A program made the position numbers and the translations under genes. Positions 1 to 12,160 of a DNA stretch of 64,000 nucleotides are shown here, in pieces. Under the pieces are notes generated by a model. That model worked only from the letters and a program-made list of their open reading frames with translations, made no database searches and was not told the origin of the DNA. Source of the stretch: Coenobita brevimanus (Eukaryota; Arthropoda; Malacostraca; Decapoda; Coenobitidae); the NCBI GenBank assembly GCA_032717465.1, contig CM064690.1, forward strand, positions 14,128,830-14,192,829, written 5' to 3'. The number at the start of each line of letters is the position of its first letter. The first letter of the stretch is position 1.

Positions 1-2874
1 GACTTGTACTTATGGACCCTAACTCAGAGAAACACCTATACAACTCCCTCTGGACATGCATAGCACCTATTTAAGACCCAGATCACACCAATAAGGCACA
101 TAAATGACTGAAATGAATGCAAAAGAAACATAAAATGAGGGTTTAGAAGTATGTTCATACTTTAATAAACATTCTGGTACTTATGGACCCTAACCTAGCC
201 TAACTCAGAAAAACACATTCCTACTGCACATGCATAGCTACTAACACCCTATTCACACCAATAAAGGACATTAAAGAGTGAAATGAGGTAAGTATAGTAT
301 GGAAAAAAGTACAGTATGAAACATTCTGGTAAGTATAGTATGGAAAAAAGTACAGTATGAAACATTGTGGCAACTTACAACAAGTCCCTGGCCACCTCGA
401 TGAATAACCACCTCCACTCGGACTCTGACAGTAAGAACGATTTCCTGAAGCACTTGCAGTACACTCTTCCTGAAGTCTTGCACTGAACTTAGTCAATAAC
501 ACACAGAAGTCCGTTCTCTTCACAGTGTTCACTTTTGTCCAAATAATGCTCCATTGTAACTTAGTGTTGCACTTTAACTTTTCCCAATTTTTTTTTATTT
601 TCCAAAGCCAAAACAAAGAAGTCTATTTACGTTAAATTTCTTTTCTACTGAGTCTTTTCTCTCAACTTGAAAACCTTAACACAACACACCGTTTTTTTCA
701 CTGCACAACACTCAAAATTCCCGTGTGGTCTAGTGGAGAAGTTCTTGCTGTTTATTCACTGTCAGAGTCCGAGAGTATCACTGGCAGGCAACCTAGGGGT
801 GCATCTCTGGGTTGTGGTGATGGTGTACCCACTGCAGAGGACTCTAAAGAAAGCTGCAAACTCACATCGAGCGGTGACTCCACCGTGGCTGATGTGCTGG
901 GCTGTGGCTCGAAGCATGGGGGCCTGTCTTGGTGAGGCAACGAAGTGGAGCCAGGGCTGGGCACAGCGGGGGTCACGGGCCTGAAAAAACTGTCAATGGT
1001 TGATTGACGCAATGACCGACGATTCTGACGATTGATGATGCGCTGCCTGAAAGCACGCACTTCCTCCCCGAGTCCCAAGGGCCCCATCTCCCTGTCGCAG
1101 TCTGGGTGTTCCAGGTAGTCTAGGACGAACTCTAGATGTTCCCGGAGTGCGCTTAGCTTGGGAATGGTTGGAGTAGCCCTGCTGAGAGGAGTCCACATCA
1201 TCGTCGCCTTCGTCGTCGGAATCTTCAAGTTCGGTACTGACACCAACAACCGAAGACGGGATCTCGATATCAGACAACGTCTGATACCCAGGATCGCCCT
1301 CGTCGTCATCCAACCACTCACGAACATCATGCACATCAACATCGTCGCTGTGCGTACGTAGCCGTGCATGGAAGTCATCCACATCAAAGCCCAGAAAATC
1401 GTACTCCACATCCGTTCCGAGAAGCAGACGAGACCAACCATTTTCAAGAGTTTTCACAGGGACTTCCTTCCATACACTAGCCCAGTTGTACAGCACAGAC
1501 TTGATGTAGCGGCGAAGGTTTTCCAAAGTCTGCTTGCCTCGTGTGTCCCATCGCTCCCTGCGCTCGTCCTCGTCCTCGAGAACAACCATCACCTCGTCCA
1601 GGAACTTCAGATAGTATAGGCGCTTTGTTGCCACGATCACTCCTTGGTCCATTGGTTGAATGAGAGCAGTTGTATTAGGTGGCAGAAACATGCACCTAAT
1701 ATGGCCATTATCAGCAACCAAGTCCTTGTCGCACGGGTGGGCAGGTGCATTGTCGAGTAGAAGGAGAGCTTTACCTGGTCGCGAGGGATTCCCAGTGTCT
1801 TCGTCTGCTAATGGATGACCTCCTTGACGAAGTGACTATGAAACCAGTCTTTCAAAATCACCGTTGTGAACCATGCTTTCAAAGAATGGTACCAGACGAC
1901 AGGAAGGACATCCATCACCCCACGAAGGCACCGAGGCTGCTTTGCACGGCCAACAACAGCGGGCTTAAGCCGGTGCATGCCGTTAGCACTGGCACAACAC
2001 AAAGCAGATATCCGTTCCTTGGAAAGCTTGCGGCCAGGTACATGCTTCTCCGTCTCCTCGGCTAGAGTGTTCGTTGGCAGCGAGCGATAGAATAGGCCAG
2101 TTTCGTCAGCATTGTAGACTTGACCGAGAGTTAGGCCCTCTCTGTCGATCAAGCCTTTCACCTTGTGCCGAAACTCGTCAACTCCATCCTCGTTAGTGTC
2201 CAATGCTTCGCCATGTGCTTTACGGTTGGTAAGGCCATGTCGCAACTTGAACGCGAAGAGCCAACCCTCGGATGCCTTGAAGTCTAGGGCGTCGTGAAGC
2301 CTTGCGAACTTCTCAGCAGCAGCCTTCAGCTCCGTTCCACGTACCATCACACCAGCTGCACGTTGCTTTCGATACCAAATCAACGTGGATCGGTCGATTT
2401 CTGCAAACTTGGGGGTAAACATAACCTTCCTTTCCACGTTGCGTTTGCTTCTCGACGAGAAGTCAGCCGTGTACTGCATGAGTTTGTCTCGGGAACGTTT
2501 GATATCGAACAAAGTCGACCGGGCCAGGTTGTACTCGCGGAGAATGCGGGAAGAAGATCAACCCGCATCAACTTTCTCCAATATCTCCCTCTTCTTTTCC
2601 AGAGTCAACACCACTCTCTTCCTTTTCTCAGGTGGCGGGACCATCATCACACACACTAAGAGGAGGCCCGAGAGCAGCAGGAGGCCCTGCATCAGGTAGG
2701 GCACCACCACAAAAGCGATCACGTGGGCAGCCATTATTAGGAGCGTACGTTCACTCGCGGTGAGAGACAAGCGGGAAGTGGGGAGGATGCAGCGGCGCTA
2801 TATCGGACGTCAGAGGAATGACGCGCCAAAACAATGCTCTCCCGCGGCGCACGCGGGAAGTTCAAATTACGGAC

Positions 2875-2916
<42 letters not shown>

Positions 2917-2987
2917 TTCCAGGACGATTAGGTACGGGTAGTGGGGATGTTCGGTTATTGGGCGTCCGGATATTAGAGTGATTACTG
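1..2987 (-). mobile_element. Tigger/pogo-like DNA transposon T1, copy a (left end off window)
   Basis: The right end reads ATTACTG followed by TA, the inverse of the CAGTAATCCCTC-type terminus seen on every T1 copy here. Base 1 corresponds internally to about 58801 of the full copy at 58718-61804, so only some 80 bp of the other end is missing. The element carries a reverse-strand transposase relic (752-2734), an A-rich/T-rich stretch at 2880-2914, and a noncoding 1-750 segment near-identical to 58801-59550. Its TA flank sits inside a T2-family element: the sequence after 2988 continues as in 44163-44327. T1 therefore inserted into T2. Confidence 0.85.
752..2734 (-). pseudogene. T1 transposase (Tigger/pogo, DDD), broken copy a
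   Basis: Mobilises the T1 element by binding its terminal repeats and cutting with an RNase-H-like DDD core in the nucleus (family knowledge). Visible in order: hydrophobic N-terminal stretch, basic KRKR and a CENP-B/Pipsqueak-like HTH (LTLEKKREILEKVDAG, then a helix around FDIKRSRDKL), a second DNA-binding region, the first catalytic D in NADETGLFYR, and the third in QPMDQGVI. The second (LDNAPAH in sister copies) lies in the damaged stretch. An acidic linker, a PIP-box-like QSTIDSFF at 983-1006 and a C-terminal PVILSDSDSE follow. A TGG-to-TGA stop lies near 2556 and a Tyr-to-stop at 1808-1810. Frameshifts lie near 1760 and in the acidic linker near 1170. Not functional. Confidence 0.85.
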
Positions 2988-2989
2988 TA

Positions 2990-3144
2990 TATGTAAAGGA
3001 ATATGGTAGGTATTTAGGGTGACTTTTCCTAGGGTTGCTGATATAATTCATTTTTTCCCCATAAGCTCTGTTGTTTGTCCAACATGTTTTTGGTCCAACA
3101 CAGGACCTGTGCATGACAATATTACCATGTTGGACGCGAAGGTA

Positions 3145-3147
<3 letters not shown>
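2990..3147 (+). mobile_element. T2-family Tigger-like element, right-end remnant
   Basis: Matches the last 165 bp of the T2 copy at 43289-44327 (TAGGGTGACTTTTCCTAGGG and the terminal GGACGCGAAGGTACTG). It is cut on its left by T1 copy a at a TA dinucleotide, and its right end abuts a (TA)n tract. The remainder of this T2 copy would lie to the left of the window. Confidence 0.75.

Positions 3148-3217
<70 letters not shown>
3148..3217. repeat. (TA)n then (AC)n compound microsatellite
   Basis: Perfect TA repeats to 3180 followed by CA/AC repeats to 3217. It begins directly at the terminus of the T2 remnant, as with most Tigger-type ends in this window. Confidence 0.95.
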
Positions 3218-3222
<5 letters not shown>

Positions 3223-3315
3223 AGTGAAACACGAGAGATACAAAGGAAGTGGGATATCTTTCTAGACCTCTATAATTTGGGAGTGGAAAAATTTGTAACA
3301 TGAGTAAGAGGGAAA

Positions 3316-5388
3316 GAAAACAGGAAAAAGGAGTGGCTTGATAGAAGGTGTATGATAGTAAAAAAAGAGAGAGATAAGGCATGGAGTAACAGGAGAAAGA
3401 GAGGTAACAACAGAACAAAGGAAGAATATAAAAGAACTAGAAATGAATACACAAGAATACATAGAGAAGAAGAAAGGAATTTTGAAAAAGATATAATAGA
3501 CAAATGCAAGGATGAACCCAAGCTGTTTTATAGATTTGTTAATGGCAAACAGACACAAAAGGAAGGAATCACAAAATTGAAAGTAAAAGGAGAGGTCTAT
3601 AAAGATGCAACAATGCAAGCTGAAATAATGAACAAATGTTTCCAATCATTGCCAGACGCCATGTATCCCAAACGGGGTGGCCAAGGGCTTAGAGTTAATT
3701 GTTTTACAGGAAGGTGCACTAATCCTCCACCAACCCCACTTGACACGTAGGGATGCCAACAGCATCTGGTGTTCCCAGGCGGTCACCCATCTAAGTACTA
3801 ACCAGACCCAACATTGCTTTGTGGAAGGGGAGGGAGTGATTAGAAATGTACTGATGCTAAAAGATATAAAAGTGGAGGTACAGGAAGTGTATAAATTACT
3901 GGAAACCCAAGATGTAAGGAAAGCCCCAGGACCTGTTGGGATCTCTAATTGGGTACTGAAGGAATGCAGAGAACAACTGGCGGATAAAATTCACAGTTTA
4001 ATCGTATGCTCACTGGAAGAGGGGAAAGTGCCACAAGAATGGAAGAGGGCAAATGTAGTACCAATTTATAAGGGAGGAAACAGGGAAGAACCCCTGAATT
4101 ATAGACCAGTATCTCTAACCAGCATGATCGCAAAATTGTGCGAGAGAATCCTGAAAGACAGATGGATAAAATATCTAGAAGAGATGAATATTTTGGCTGA
4201 ATGTCAGTTTGGATTCAGAAGTGGAAGGTCATGTGTTTCTAACTTGTTGAGCTTTTACTCAAGAGTGATTGACAAGGTACAGGAGAGAGATGGTTGGGTG
4301 GATTGTGTGTACTTAGAGAAGGCACTTGACAAGGTACCTCATAAGAGACTAATGTAGAAACTAGAATATATAGGAGGACTGAAGGGGAAACTCCTGGAAT
4401 GGATGAGAGACTTTTTGAGAGACAGACAAATGAGGACAGTAATAAAGGATAGGATGTCTGGATGGAGGGAAGTAACAAGTGGAGTCCCTCAAGGCTCGGT
4501 GTTGGCGCCAATAATGTTCCTGATTTACGTAAATGATATGGTAGATGGAGTGAACAGTTATGCAAGTCTGTTTGCTGATGATATAAAGATCTTGAGGAAG
4601 GTAGAGGTTGAGGAAGATTGTAAAATGCTGCAGGAGGATCTGGATAGGATACATGATTGGAGCCGGATGTGTGAAATGAAATTTAAAGTAAAGAAATGTA
4701 AAATATTGGAAATGGGTAAAAGTACCAGGAGGCCATCACTGAATTATTTGTTGGGTAATGAATTAATCACAAAAATGAGAGAAGAGAAAGAATTGGGAGT
4801 GCTGGTCCAAGATAGTTTGTCACCTGAAAAGCACATTAACAAGATAGTTAGAGAGACTTATAAACTCTTGACTAACATAAGAGTAGCATTTCATTATATG
4901 GATGAAGAGATGACGAAAAAATTGATAGTGGCCATGATCCGCCCCAGGTTAGAATATGCAGCAGTAGTGTGGTCCTCACACAAAAAGAAAGATATAAACA
5001 AGATTGAGAGAATACAAAGAACAGCAACCAAGATGGTCCCCAGTCTGGCAGATCTTCCATACAGAGAGAGGCTGGAAAAGCTGGATTTGCCTTCCTTAGA
5101 GGAAAGGAGAAAGAGGGGCAACATGATTGCAGTGTTCATGACCATGGTGGGAGTAGATAAAATTGACAAAGAAGATCAGTTTTTGTGGGATAAGAGAGCA
5201 ACAAGAGGACATGGAATCAAATTGAAAAAGTCAAGCTGCTTGAAGGACATCAAGATATATAACTTTCCTTACAGAAGTATAGACTTATGGATAGCCTGGA
5301 CAAAGAGATCGTCCAGTCTAAAAACTTAAACGAGTTTAAAGCTAAATTTGACTTACTGAGATACAGCGATGGGAACCCACGAGCATAG
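3316..5388 (+). pseudogene. CR1-like reverse transcriptase relic
   Basis: Would copy LINE RNA into DNA at the target nick. Visible RT blocks are a basic, Lys/Arg-rich pre-RT region (KERDKAWSNRRK), NYRPVSLTSMIAKL (about 4100), QFGFRSGRSC, a degraded YLEKALDKVPHKRL where family members have a catalytic Asp, SGVPQGSVLAPIMFLIYVND (about 4480-4540), and the catalytic FADD at about 4572. It is interrupted by the SINE at 3647-3818, by a TAG at 4355-4357 and by a frameshift near 5290; after the latter the natural C-terminus (ending NPRA) continues in another frame to 5388. The clade call rests on motif style, not on a tree. Confidence 0.8.
3647..3818 (-). mobile_element. 5S-headed SINE copy, 5' truncated
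   Basis: On the reverse strand it reads a partial 5S rRNA-like head (3734-3818), a middle block resembling the LINE A 5' end, and the tail ACCCCGTTTGGGATACATGGCGTCTGGCAATG. It lies inside the CR1-like reverse transcriptase frame and breaks it. Its copy of the 5S part starts mid-gene, so the insertion is 5' truncated. No clear target duplication could be read. Confidence 0.8.
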
Positions 5389-5574
5389 CATATTTTGTGT
5401 GTATCACAATTATGTATATTGGGTAAATACATAAGTATTTGGAACGACTTAGACGAAAAGGTGGTGCAGGAGAAAAACATTCATGTGTGTAAAAGTAGAC
5501 TAGATAAATGTGGATATGGAGACAGGACAACACGAGCATCGCTCAGTTCCTGAATACTAGAAATAGGTAAATAC

Positions 5575-6559
5575 AGTGAAAGCTCGATTGTCTGTGTTCG
5601 GAATATATGAATTTCAGCATATCCGGGCCATGACTGAATGACATTGTGGTATGGTAATTACGAGCAAGGGTGAAGCCCTTGCGAGTCTCTCATAAGTAGT
5701 GGCATTTTCTCACATATGAGCGGCATGGCCCGACTGTAACACTTTTGAGAAGATTATATCTTAGCAACCACGGGGCCGATCACTGCATGGTTTGCTCCAT
5801 ATGTTAGCCCCATTCTTTAAGATTTGTTTTAACAGGTTTCATCACACCCCGGCTGTGCACATGGCACTTGACATATGCCAAGTGCAGCGTGTCGAAAATG
5901 TTCAAAAGAGGGCCACAGGCCAGACAGTTTGTCATAAAGGCATGAAACTTGGTAGGTGGATAGCCATCAATATACTCTAGGCATCCTCGGAGTGTAAGGC
6001 GACATTTCAATGCTTTCGGCTTTAAATGGCCTCGCCAACAAAGGAGTTTTACTGGTACATAAAATTATCTGTTTAGAGAACCAGTGTCTGGTTGCTAGCC
6101 AGTGAGCCACAGGTAAGCAGGAGTGAGTCTTTCCCCCACCCATGCCCCTCGCTCATGACCTGGTCAAGAGGGTGCTGAGATGGAGTTTGCTGAGGCAATT
6201 GATAAGGAAGTGAAGCCACCACCAGAGAGATGATCTTGTTTGCCCATTTACTAAACATACGCTTTACTGTAAACGGTAGTAGGGGTAGGCAGCCCCGCCC
6301 AGGGAAGTACTTCCGCCAAGATTACGGGAGACTCAAGGAATAGCCACGATTCCATTTTCTCTCCTAGGCCTTGGTAGCTGGTTACACATCTTTCTGTCTC
6401 AAACATCAGAGGGCATCAGGCTACCCTCTTTACACAACACACACATCCACATTATATTACATTGCCTTAAACTAGCTATCCTCTCTCCACAAAACACCGA
6501 TCTTGTCATTACATATCATACCTATTCCACAACACATCCCTGTTCTCCCCCCCCCCCCA
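5575..6559. other. Unclassified intergenic/repeat sequence
   Basis: No supported gene. It starts with CAGTGAAAGCTCGATTGTCTG, which resembles a Tigger-type terminus, but no matching second end was found. A C-run (about 6548-6561) precedes LINE J1. Short open frames here show no recognisable domain. Confidence 0.4.
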
Positions 6560-6570
6560 TAAAAAGAACC

Positions 6571-7879
6571 ATGGCTGCTGCTAGACTGGGAATTAGTGCG
6601 GTGGTGTCTCGGGTGACTGCCACTGGCAGGGCTGGGTTGCCTGCACATGGCCCTCACAATTGTCATCAAGCGACTGTGCCACCTCCAGTGTTGCGGCGCC
6701 CTAAATCTGCTCGTCAGTGCAGTAAAATTTTCTTTTGCAATATTAGGAGACTTCACTCCAACATCAACTATGTTCAAAATTTCCTCCAGTTTGAATCCCC
6801 TGATCTGCTATTTTTGACAGAGACACAAGTAAGCTCCACCTCTGATTTAGCTAGATTTAATTTTTCTGGTTATATATTGATTCAAAATTTCAGACCCAAA
6901 GGAGGTGTATGTTGCCTTGCTAAATCCGAAATTGCCCTGGAGGAGATTACTAAATTTCATTGTCCTTATTTCGACTATTCCACATACAATTTAAATTCTT
7001 TTGGTAAAATTAAGTATTTCTGTTGTGTTTATCGTTCCCCTAATGCCCCTCCAGAACCGAGTTTATTTGACTCTCTGTCTTCACAACTAAGTGTCCTCAA
7101 CATTAATACTGCATCAGAAATTACTATTCTGGGTGATTTTAATGTCCATAATGTTGACTGGCTCACTTATTCAGCCAGAACTGATGACTCTGGTCTTGAA
7201 TGTGAGCTATTTGCAGACTCATTTAATCTCATCCAGTTAGTCAGTCAACCCACCCGTATACCAGACAACCACGATCAAATTCCCCACCTATTGGACCTGT
7301 TTCTAACAACCAATTCAGATAATTATAATGTCGAAGAGAAGTCCCCCCTCGGATCCTTTGGTCATTGATTCACCTACCACATCCTTCTGCTCTGAACCCA
7401 TGGTTGTGACTAAATGGCACTATGACAGGGCAGACTGGGAGGGACTCCATAATTTTTTCATGGATGATCTTTGGTCCTTCTTTTTCTCCCAAGATGCAAA
7501 TTCCACGTTGGGCCACATACAGGATTTCATTAAAGTCGGCATGGAAACATTCATTCCCCATCATAGTCACAGAAAAAGATGTAATTCTCCTAAATGGTTT
7601 TACCACAATTGTGCTAGAGTAACAGAACATAAAACAATAGCCTATAACACTCATACAAGGACCAAAACCAAAGAAGCCTTTAACTATTATAGAAATATCA
7701 GAAACCATGCCAAAACTATTATCAGTCTTTCTATATCAAACTTTCTACATAGTCAGGCTAACAGACTACTAAACAACCTAATGATAACAAAATATTCAGG
7801 TCAACCCTTAATTCATTCAAAACTAACTTCACTAACACCTCTTCCATTCCACCGTTACAGTCCCCCAGTGAAAATCTAG
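6571..7879 (+). pseudogene. LINE J copy 1: apurinic-type endonuclease and linker
   Basis: Nicks target DNA to prime reverse transcription. Visible APE-type motifs are FFCNIRRLHSN (N-terminal strand), LLFLTETQ (catalytic Glu), YRSPNAPP, ITILGDFNVHNVDW (catalytic Asp/Asn) and a C-terminal SFGH, a frameshifted remnant of SDH. The first frame ends at 7368. The continuation starts in another frame at about 7328 with SDPLVIDS and runs into a basic linker rich in His, Lys and Asn up to 7879. The ATG at 6571 is the first plausible start; no preceding gag-like ORF was recognised. Confidence 0.7.
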
Positions 7880-8001
7880 TAAGTGACCCACGCAGAAAAG
7901 CCAACCTTCTTGTTGACATTTTTTCAACAAACTCAACCTTAAATACAGAAAATCACAATATTCCTGTACTTGATTTTGATTCCCCTCAAATACTTCCTTT
8001 C

Positions 8002-9547
8002 GTGATTCACACCAGATATGTACTAGCTGTATTTCAGAATCTCTCAGCAGACAAAGGTCTAGATGAAATTCCTTCAATAGTACTTAAAAATTGCTCCTCA
8101 GTGTTGGCTTCTGTATTGGCAAAATTTTTCCTCTTATCCATCTGTACCTCAACTTTTCCAGCCTCTTGGAAAGATGCAAATATCCATCCTATTGCTAAAA
8201 AGGGGGCAACTTCTGATCCATCAAACTATAGACTAATTATAGTAACTTCCATTCTCGGTAAAGTTTTTGAGACACTAATTAACAAACATATAATAAAGCA
8301 TCTAGAAATCAATAAATTAATCATTGATCGGCAGTATGGATTTAGACAGGAACGTTCAACTGTAGATATTCTTTGCCTTCTTACCCATCAGATTAACAAA
8401 ACAGTAGACCAACACGGTGAAACACACACAGTAGCACTTGATATATCAACAGCATTTGACAGAGTATGGCACTGGACCTTATTGTCTAAGATGTCACACT
8501 ATGGCCTTGCATCACTGGTTCCTCTAATTTCTTCTTACCTTCATAATAGAAAAATACGGGTCATAGTAGATGAAATTTATTCTCAGTTTCATTCCATAAA
8601 TGCTGGCGTACCTCAGGGATCAGTTTTGGCGCCAACCCTCTTTCTCATTCATATAAATGACCTCCTATCTGTCACTTACAACCCAATACACTCATACTGA
8701 TGATTCGACCCTTCATATTTTTCTTTCACATTTAGTACCTCCTTTACACAATTTGATATTACAAATTCCCAAATAAACACAGCAATTTCTCTGAACCAAG
8801 ACCTTTCTAAAATTAATCAATGGGGACAAACAAATCTGGTCTCATTTAATGCTCAGAAAACTAAATACATTAATTTCTCCAACAGAAAGAATCCTTCAGA
8901 CTCTCGCATAATATTAAATGATGTCGGCATTCCTATATCCACTACAATTGATATCCCTGGTGTTACTCTAAACCCGAATCTAAGCTGGATAGCTTATGTT
9001 AAATCCCTTGCTAAAAATGCTTCCAAAAAATTGGGACTTATGTACAGAGTTCGTGAGTTCTTCACTGATGAGCAGATGACCACAATATACAAAAGTCTTG
9101 TGCATTCTCAGATCGAATACTGTTCACCACTGTGGAGTGGATGTGGAGTGGTTGCATTGAGGCAGTTGGACAAAATTCATAATGAAGCCATTAGATTAAT
9201 CAATAATCCTGCCATTACGCAGGACCTTCCTCCATTATCAATACATAGAGATGTTGTTTCTTTAGCATTATTTTATCGATATTTTTACCGTAAGTGCTCT
9301 GACGAACTGGCTTCAATTGTTCCTTCCCTTCACATTTTCTCCTGAAATACTCGGTCAGCTGGTAGCGCCCATGAATTCACACTCTCTCCCCTGCAATGCA
9401 GAACCTCTTGTTTATCAAAATTCATTTATCCCTAGAACTACTACTCTCTGGAATTCACTTCCTGGGAGTTGTTTCCCACAAACATTTAATCCACCTCAGT
9501 TCAAATTCAGTTGTTATAAATATTTTATGAATGGAGGATGCCTTTAG
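8002..9547 (+). pseudogene. LINE J copy 1: reverse transcriptase and C-terminal domain
   Basis: RT blocks are clear: FPASWKDANIHPIAKKG, QYGFRQERSTVDIL, VALDISTAFDRVWH (catalytic Asp), AGVPQGSVLAPTLFLIHIND (8603-8662). The YADD catalytic block is destroyed by a one-base loss at about 8697 that produces TGA; the sister copy at 11390 keeps YADD. The thumb and C-terminal region continue in other frames (9031-9345, then 9317-9547, ending MNGGCL). Several independent frameshifts make it non-functional. Confidence 0.8.
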
Positions 9548-9639
9548 GCACATGGACTTATTTTTTTTCCTTTGTTTTTCCTTCCTCCATTCATTATCTT
9601 AAAAAAAAAAAAAAAAGTTCTTCTTTCTGATTGTCTGTT

Positions 9640-9925
9640 ATAAATAAGTGTTTCCCCATTGTTTTTAGCTGTTCCATAGTGACAACTCCTGTTTGATTTA
9701 TCAGCATAATGGCAGAAGGGACTGTTCTAACCTGAGTGTTTAACTAAACCTAACCTAACCAAGCTTAACACTGCCTAGTAATTTACCAAACTTAAGTGTT
9801 AACCAAACCTAACCTAACCTAGTGTAACTGTACCTAATAATTTACCTTAAGGTCACCTAACCCAACCTACAGTTGGAAATTGGGAGACGAAATCCACCTT
9901 TGAGTACGCTGAGTAAGTTTTTTTT
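9640..9925 (+). repeat. Fragment of FB-type repeat with CCTAA words
   Basis: Contains TTTAGCTGTTCCATAGTGACAAC and repeated AACCTAACCTAACC words, parallel to 24370-24510 and 29210-29380 and the inverse of 49675-49810. It ends where LINE J copy 2 begins. Noncoding. Confidence 0.7.
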
Positions 9926-11548
9926 TCCATTGCACCTGATCATAATGCCCACATCTTGGATCTGTTCCTGACACATAATCCAGATCAGTACAGGATTGAA
10001 GTACTGTTACCACTTGGATCCTCTGACCACAATTTCGTCAAAGCCTCATTAGTTACTACCTAGCTGCCCCATTCTGAACCTGTCAGGATAACCCGATGGC
10101 ACTTTGATAGGGGAGACTGGGATGGATTTAGAAATTATCTTGCTGACATTCCATGGCAGTCTTTCTTTTGTAATGATGTCAGTTCTACCCTGTCCCACGT
10201 TAATAATTTAATACTAGCTGGTATGGATTTATTCATACCAAGTCAACAGTTCACTAAAAGATCGAACTCTCCAAAGTGATTTGATAGCAACTGTGCCAGA
10301 GCAGTGGGCCAAAAGTCATTAGCATATAACTCTTACTACTTAAAATAAAAAACGTCTGAAGTACTTTATCAATTTAAAATTGCTAGAAACCATACAGAAC
10401 CTCTACAAAATCTTGTTAAATCAAACTTTCTTCAAAGTCAAGCATCAAAACTACTTAACAACCCTAATGACAATACAATATTCTGATCAACTCTCAGTTC
10501 TTTCAAGAATAACCTTAACAAGTCATCATCCATTCTCCCACTATAATCTTCAGATGGCAACATTACAAATGACCCGTGTGGGAAGGCGAATATCTTCGCC
10601 AGTACATTTGCCAGAAATTCTTCCGTAGAGGAAGTCAGTCAGAACGTCCCAGTACTAGAACTTGACGCTCCTGAAATTGTTCCACTTAAGTACAGCCTAG
10701 ATATGTAAAATCCATCGTAGACACTTTACCAAACAACACAGCTCCAGACCTAGATGGAATTCCTCCAATTGTTTTGAAAAAGTGTTCCCCAGAACTTGCC
10801 TCTGTTCTAGCTAAATTATTCAGATAATGCGTATGTACTGTACTTCTCCATTCCCTAATTCACGGAAAGAAGCTAATATCCACCCAGTTCCAAAGAAAGG
10901 AAGTTCCTCTGACCTCTCTGATTACAGATCAATAGCTATCACATTTTCCCTTGGTAAAGTATTTGAAATTGTAATTAATAAGAACATGGTTAAACGCCAT
11001 GAATCCAACAACGTAATTAGTGATAGACAGTATGGTTTTTGCCACGCAAGATCCACCATTGACATACTCAATCTCCTGACTCATACCATTCGTCAGTCAA
11101 TTGACCAGCATGAAGAAACTCATGCAGTAGCCCTTGATAATTCTAAAGCTTTCGACAGAGTGTGGCACCGTTCCATACTGACCGAACTCCCTTGCTATGG
11201 ACTAACGTCTTTTGTTCCTCAGCTTTCCTCATGTCTCATCGACAGAAAAATGAGAGTAAAAATAGATGATGTATATTCCAATTTCCACTCAGTCAATGTC
11301 GGCAAGCCACAAGAATCAGTTCTAGTGCCAACTCTATTTCTGGTTCATATTAATTATCTCTTATCTGTCACACACAACCCCATCTATTCATATGCAGATG
11401 ACTCTCAACACTTCACAGTTCATTCACATTCAGACATCCATTTACAAAGTTAATATCTCTAACTCTCAACTCAGTACAGCCATCTCCATAAAATCAAGAC
11501 ATATCTAAGATCATTGAATGGGGACAAAATAACCTTGTTTCATTTAAT

Positions 11549-11650
11549 GGTACGTGTCAAGTGGGGTTGGTGGAGGATTAGTGCCCCTCCCTGTAAAACA
11601 ATTAACTCTAAGCCCTTGACCACCCCGTTTGGGATACATGGCGTCTGGCA
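11549..11650 (+). mobile_element. SINE tail copy lacking the 5S head
   Basis: Contains the LINE-like middle block and the tail GGGATACATGGCGTCTGGCAATG only, so it is 5' truncated. AATG flanks both sides in LINE J copy 2 and could be a 4-bp target duplication or the tail repeat unit. Confidence 0.75.
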
Positions 11651-11962
11651 ATGGAAGACCAAATATGTATACAATTTACTAATAGACAGATATTGCCAGA
11701 TTCCTATATTACCTTCTGTGCTGCTAATATTCCCATCTCCAAAAGTTTTGAAATTCTTGGTGCTTCACTTAACACTGCCCTCAGCTGGACCTCTCATGTC
11801 AGATCACTTGCTAGAACTGCCTCAGAGCAATTTAGATTAATGTTCAGAGTCCATAACTTCTTCACTGACGAGCAGTTAGCTATAATTTATAAGTCATGTG
11901 TGATCTCAGCTTGAATATTGCTCACTCTTGTGGAATGGATGTGGAGAGGTTGCACTAAAACA

Positions 11963-12160
11963 TTCATTCATTCATTCATTCATTGCCAGACGCCATGTAT
12001 CCCAGACGGGGTGGCCAAGGGCTTAGAGTTAATTGTTTTACAGGGAGGGGCACTAATCCTCCACCAACCCCACTTGACACGTAGGGATGCCAACAGCATC
12101 TGGTGTTCCCAGGCGGTCACCCATCCAAGTACTAACCAGACCCAACGTTGCTTAAACAAT
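11963..12160 (-). mobile_element. 5S-headed SINE copy with 14-bp target duplication
   Basis: Flanked by the perfect 14-bp direct repeat GTTGCACTAAAACA (11949-11962 and 12161-12174). On the reverse strand the order is partial 5S head, LINE-like middle, LINE-like tail, then a short (GAAT)n tail. The duplication proves L1-style retrotransposition into LINE J copy 2. About a third of the 5S head is missing. Confidence 0.9.

Larger units (their letters stand above)
3219..5573 (+). mobile_element. CR1-like non-LTR retrotransposon, 5' truncated
   Basis: A single reverse-transcriptase reading frame without an endonuclease domain lies on this strand, so the copy is 5' truncated. The 3' untranslated part contains repeated AGGTAAATAC/GGGTAAATAC words (about 5420 and 5565) in place of poly-A, as expected for CR1/L2-type elements. 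A SINE in opposite orientation splits it at 3647-3818. Confidence 0.8.
6560..9616 (+). mobile_element. APE-type LINE J, copy 1
   Basis: A nearly full-length non-LTR element: an endonuclease frame, a linker frame, an RT frame, a C-terminal domain, then a short 3' UTR ending in an A-run at 9601-9616. Jockey/CR1-superfamily affinity is inferred from the motifs. Several frameshifts mark it as dead. The 5' boundary is approximate. Confidence 0.75.

Noticed and set aside
3019..3303. Reading frames made of Tyr-Ile or Thr-His repeats (also at 23449-23730, 44154-44567, 61594-61987)
   Set aside because: Translations of (TA)n and (AC)n microsatellites.
5574..5640. Complete Tigger-like element starting CAGTGAAAGCTCG
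   Set aside because: Only one end is visible; no inverted partner was found in the next kilobase.
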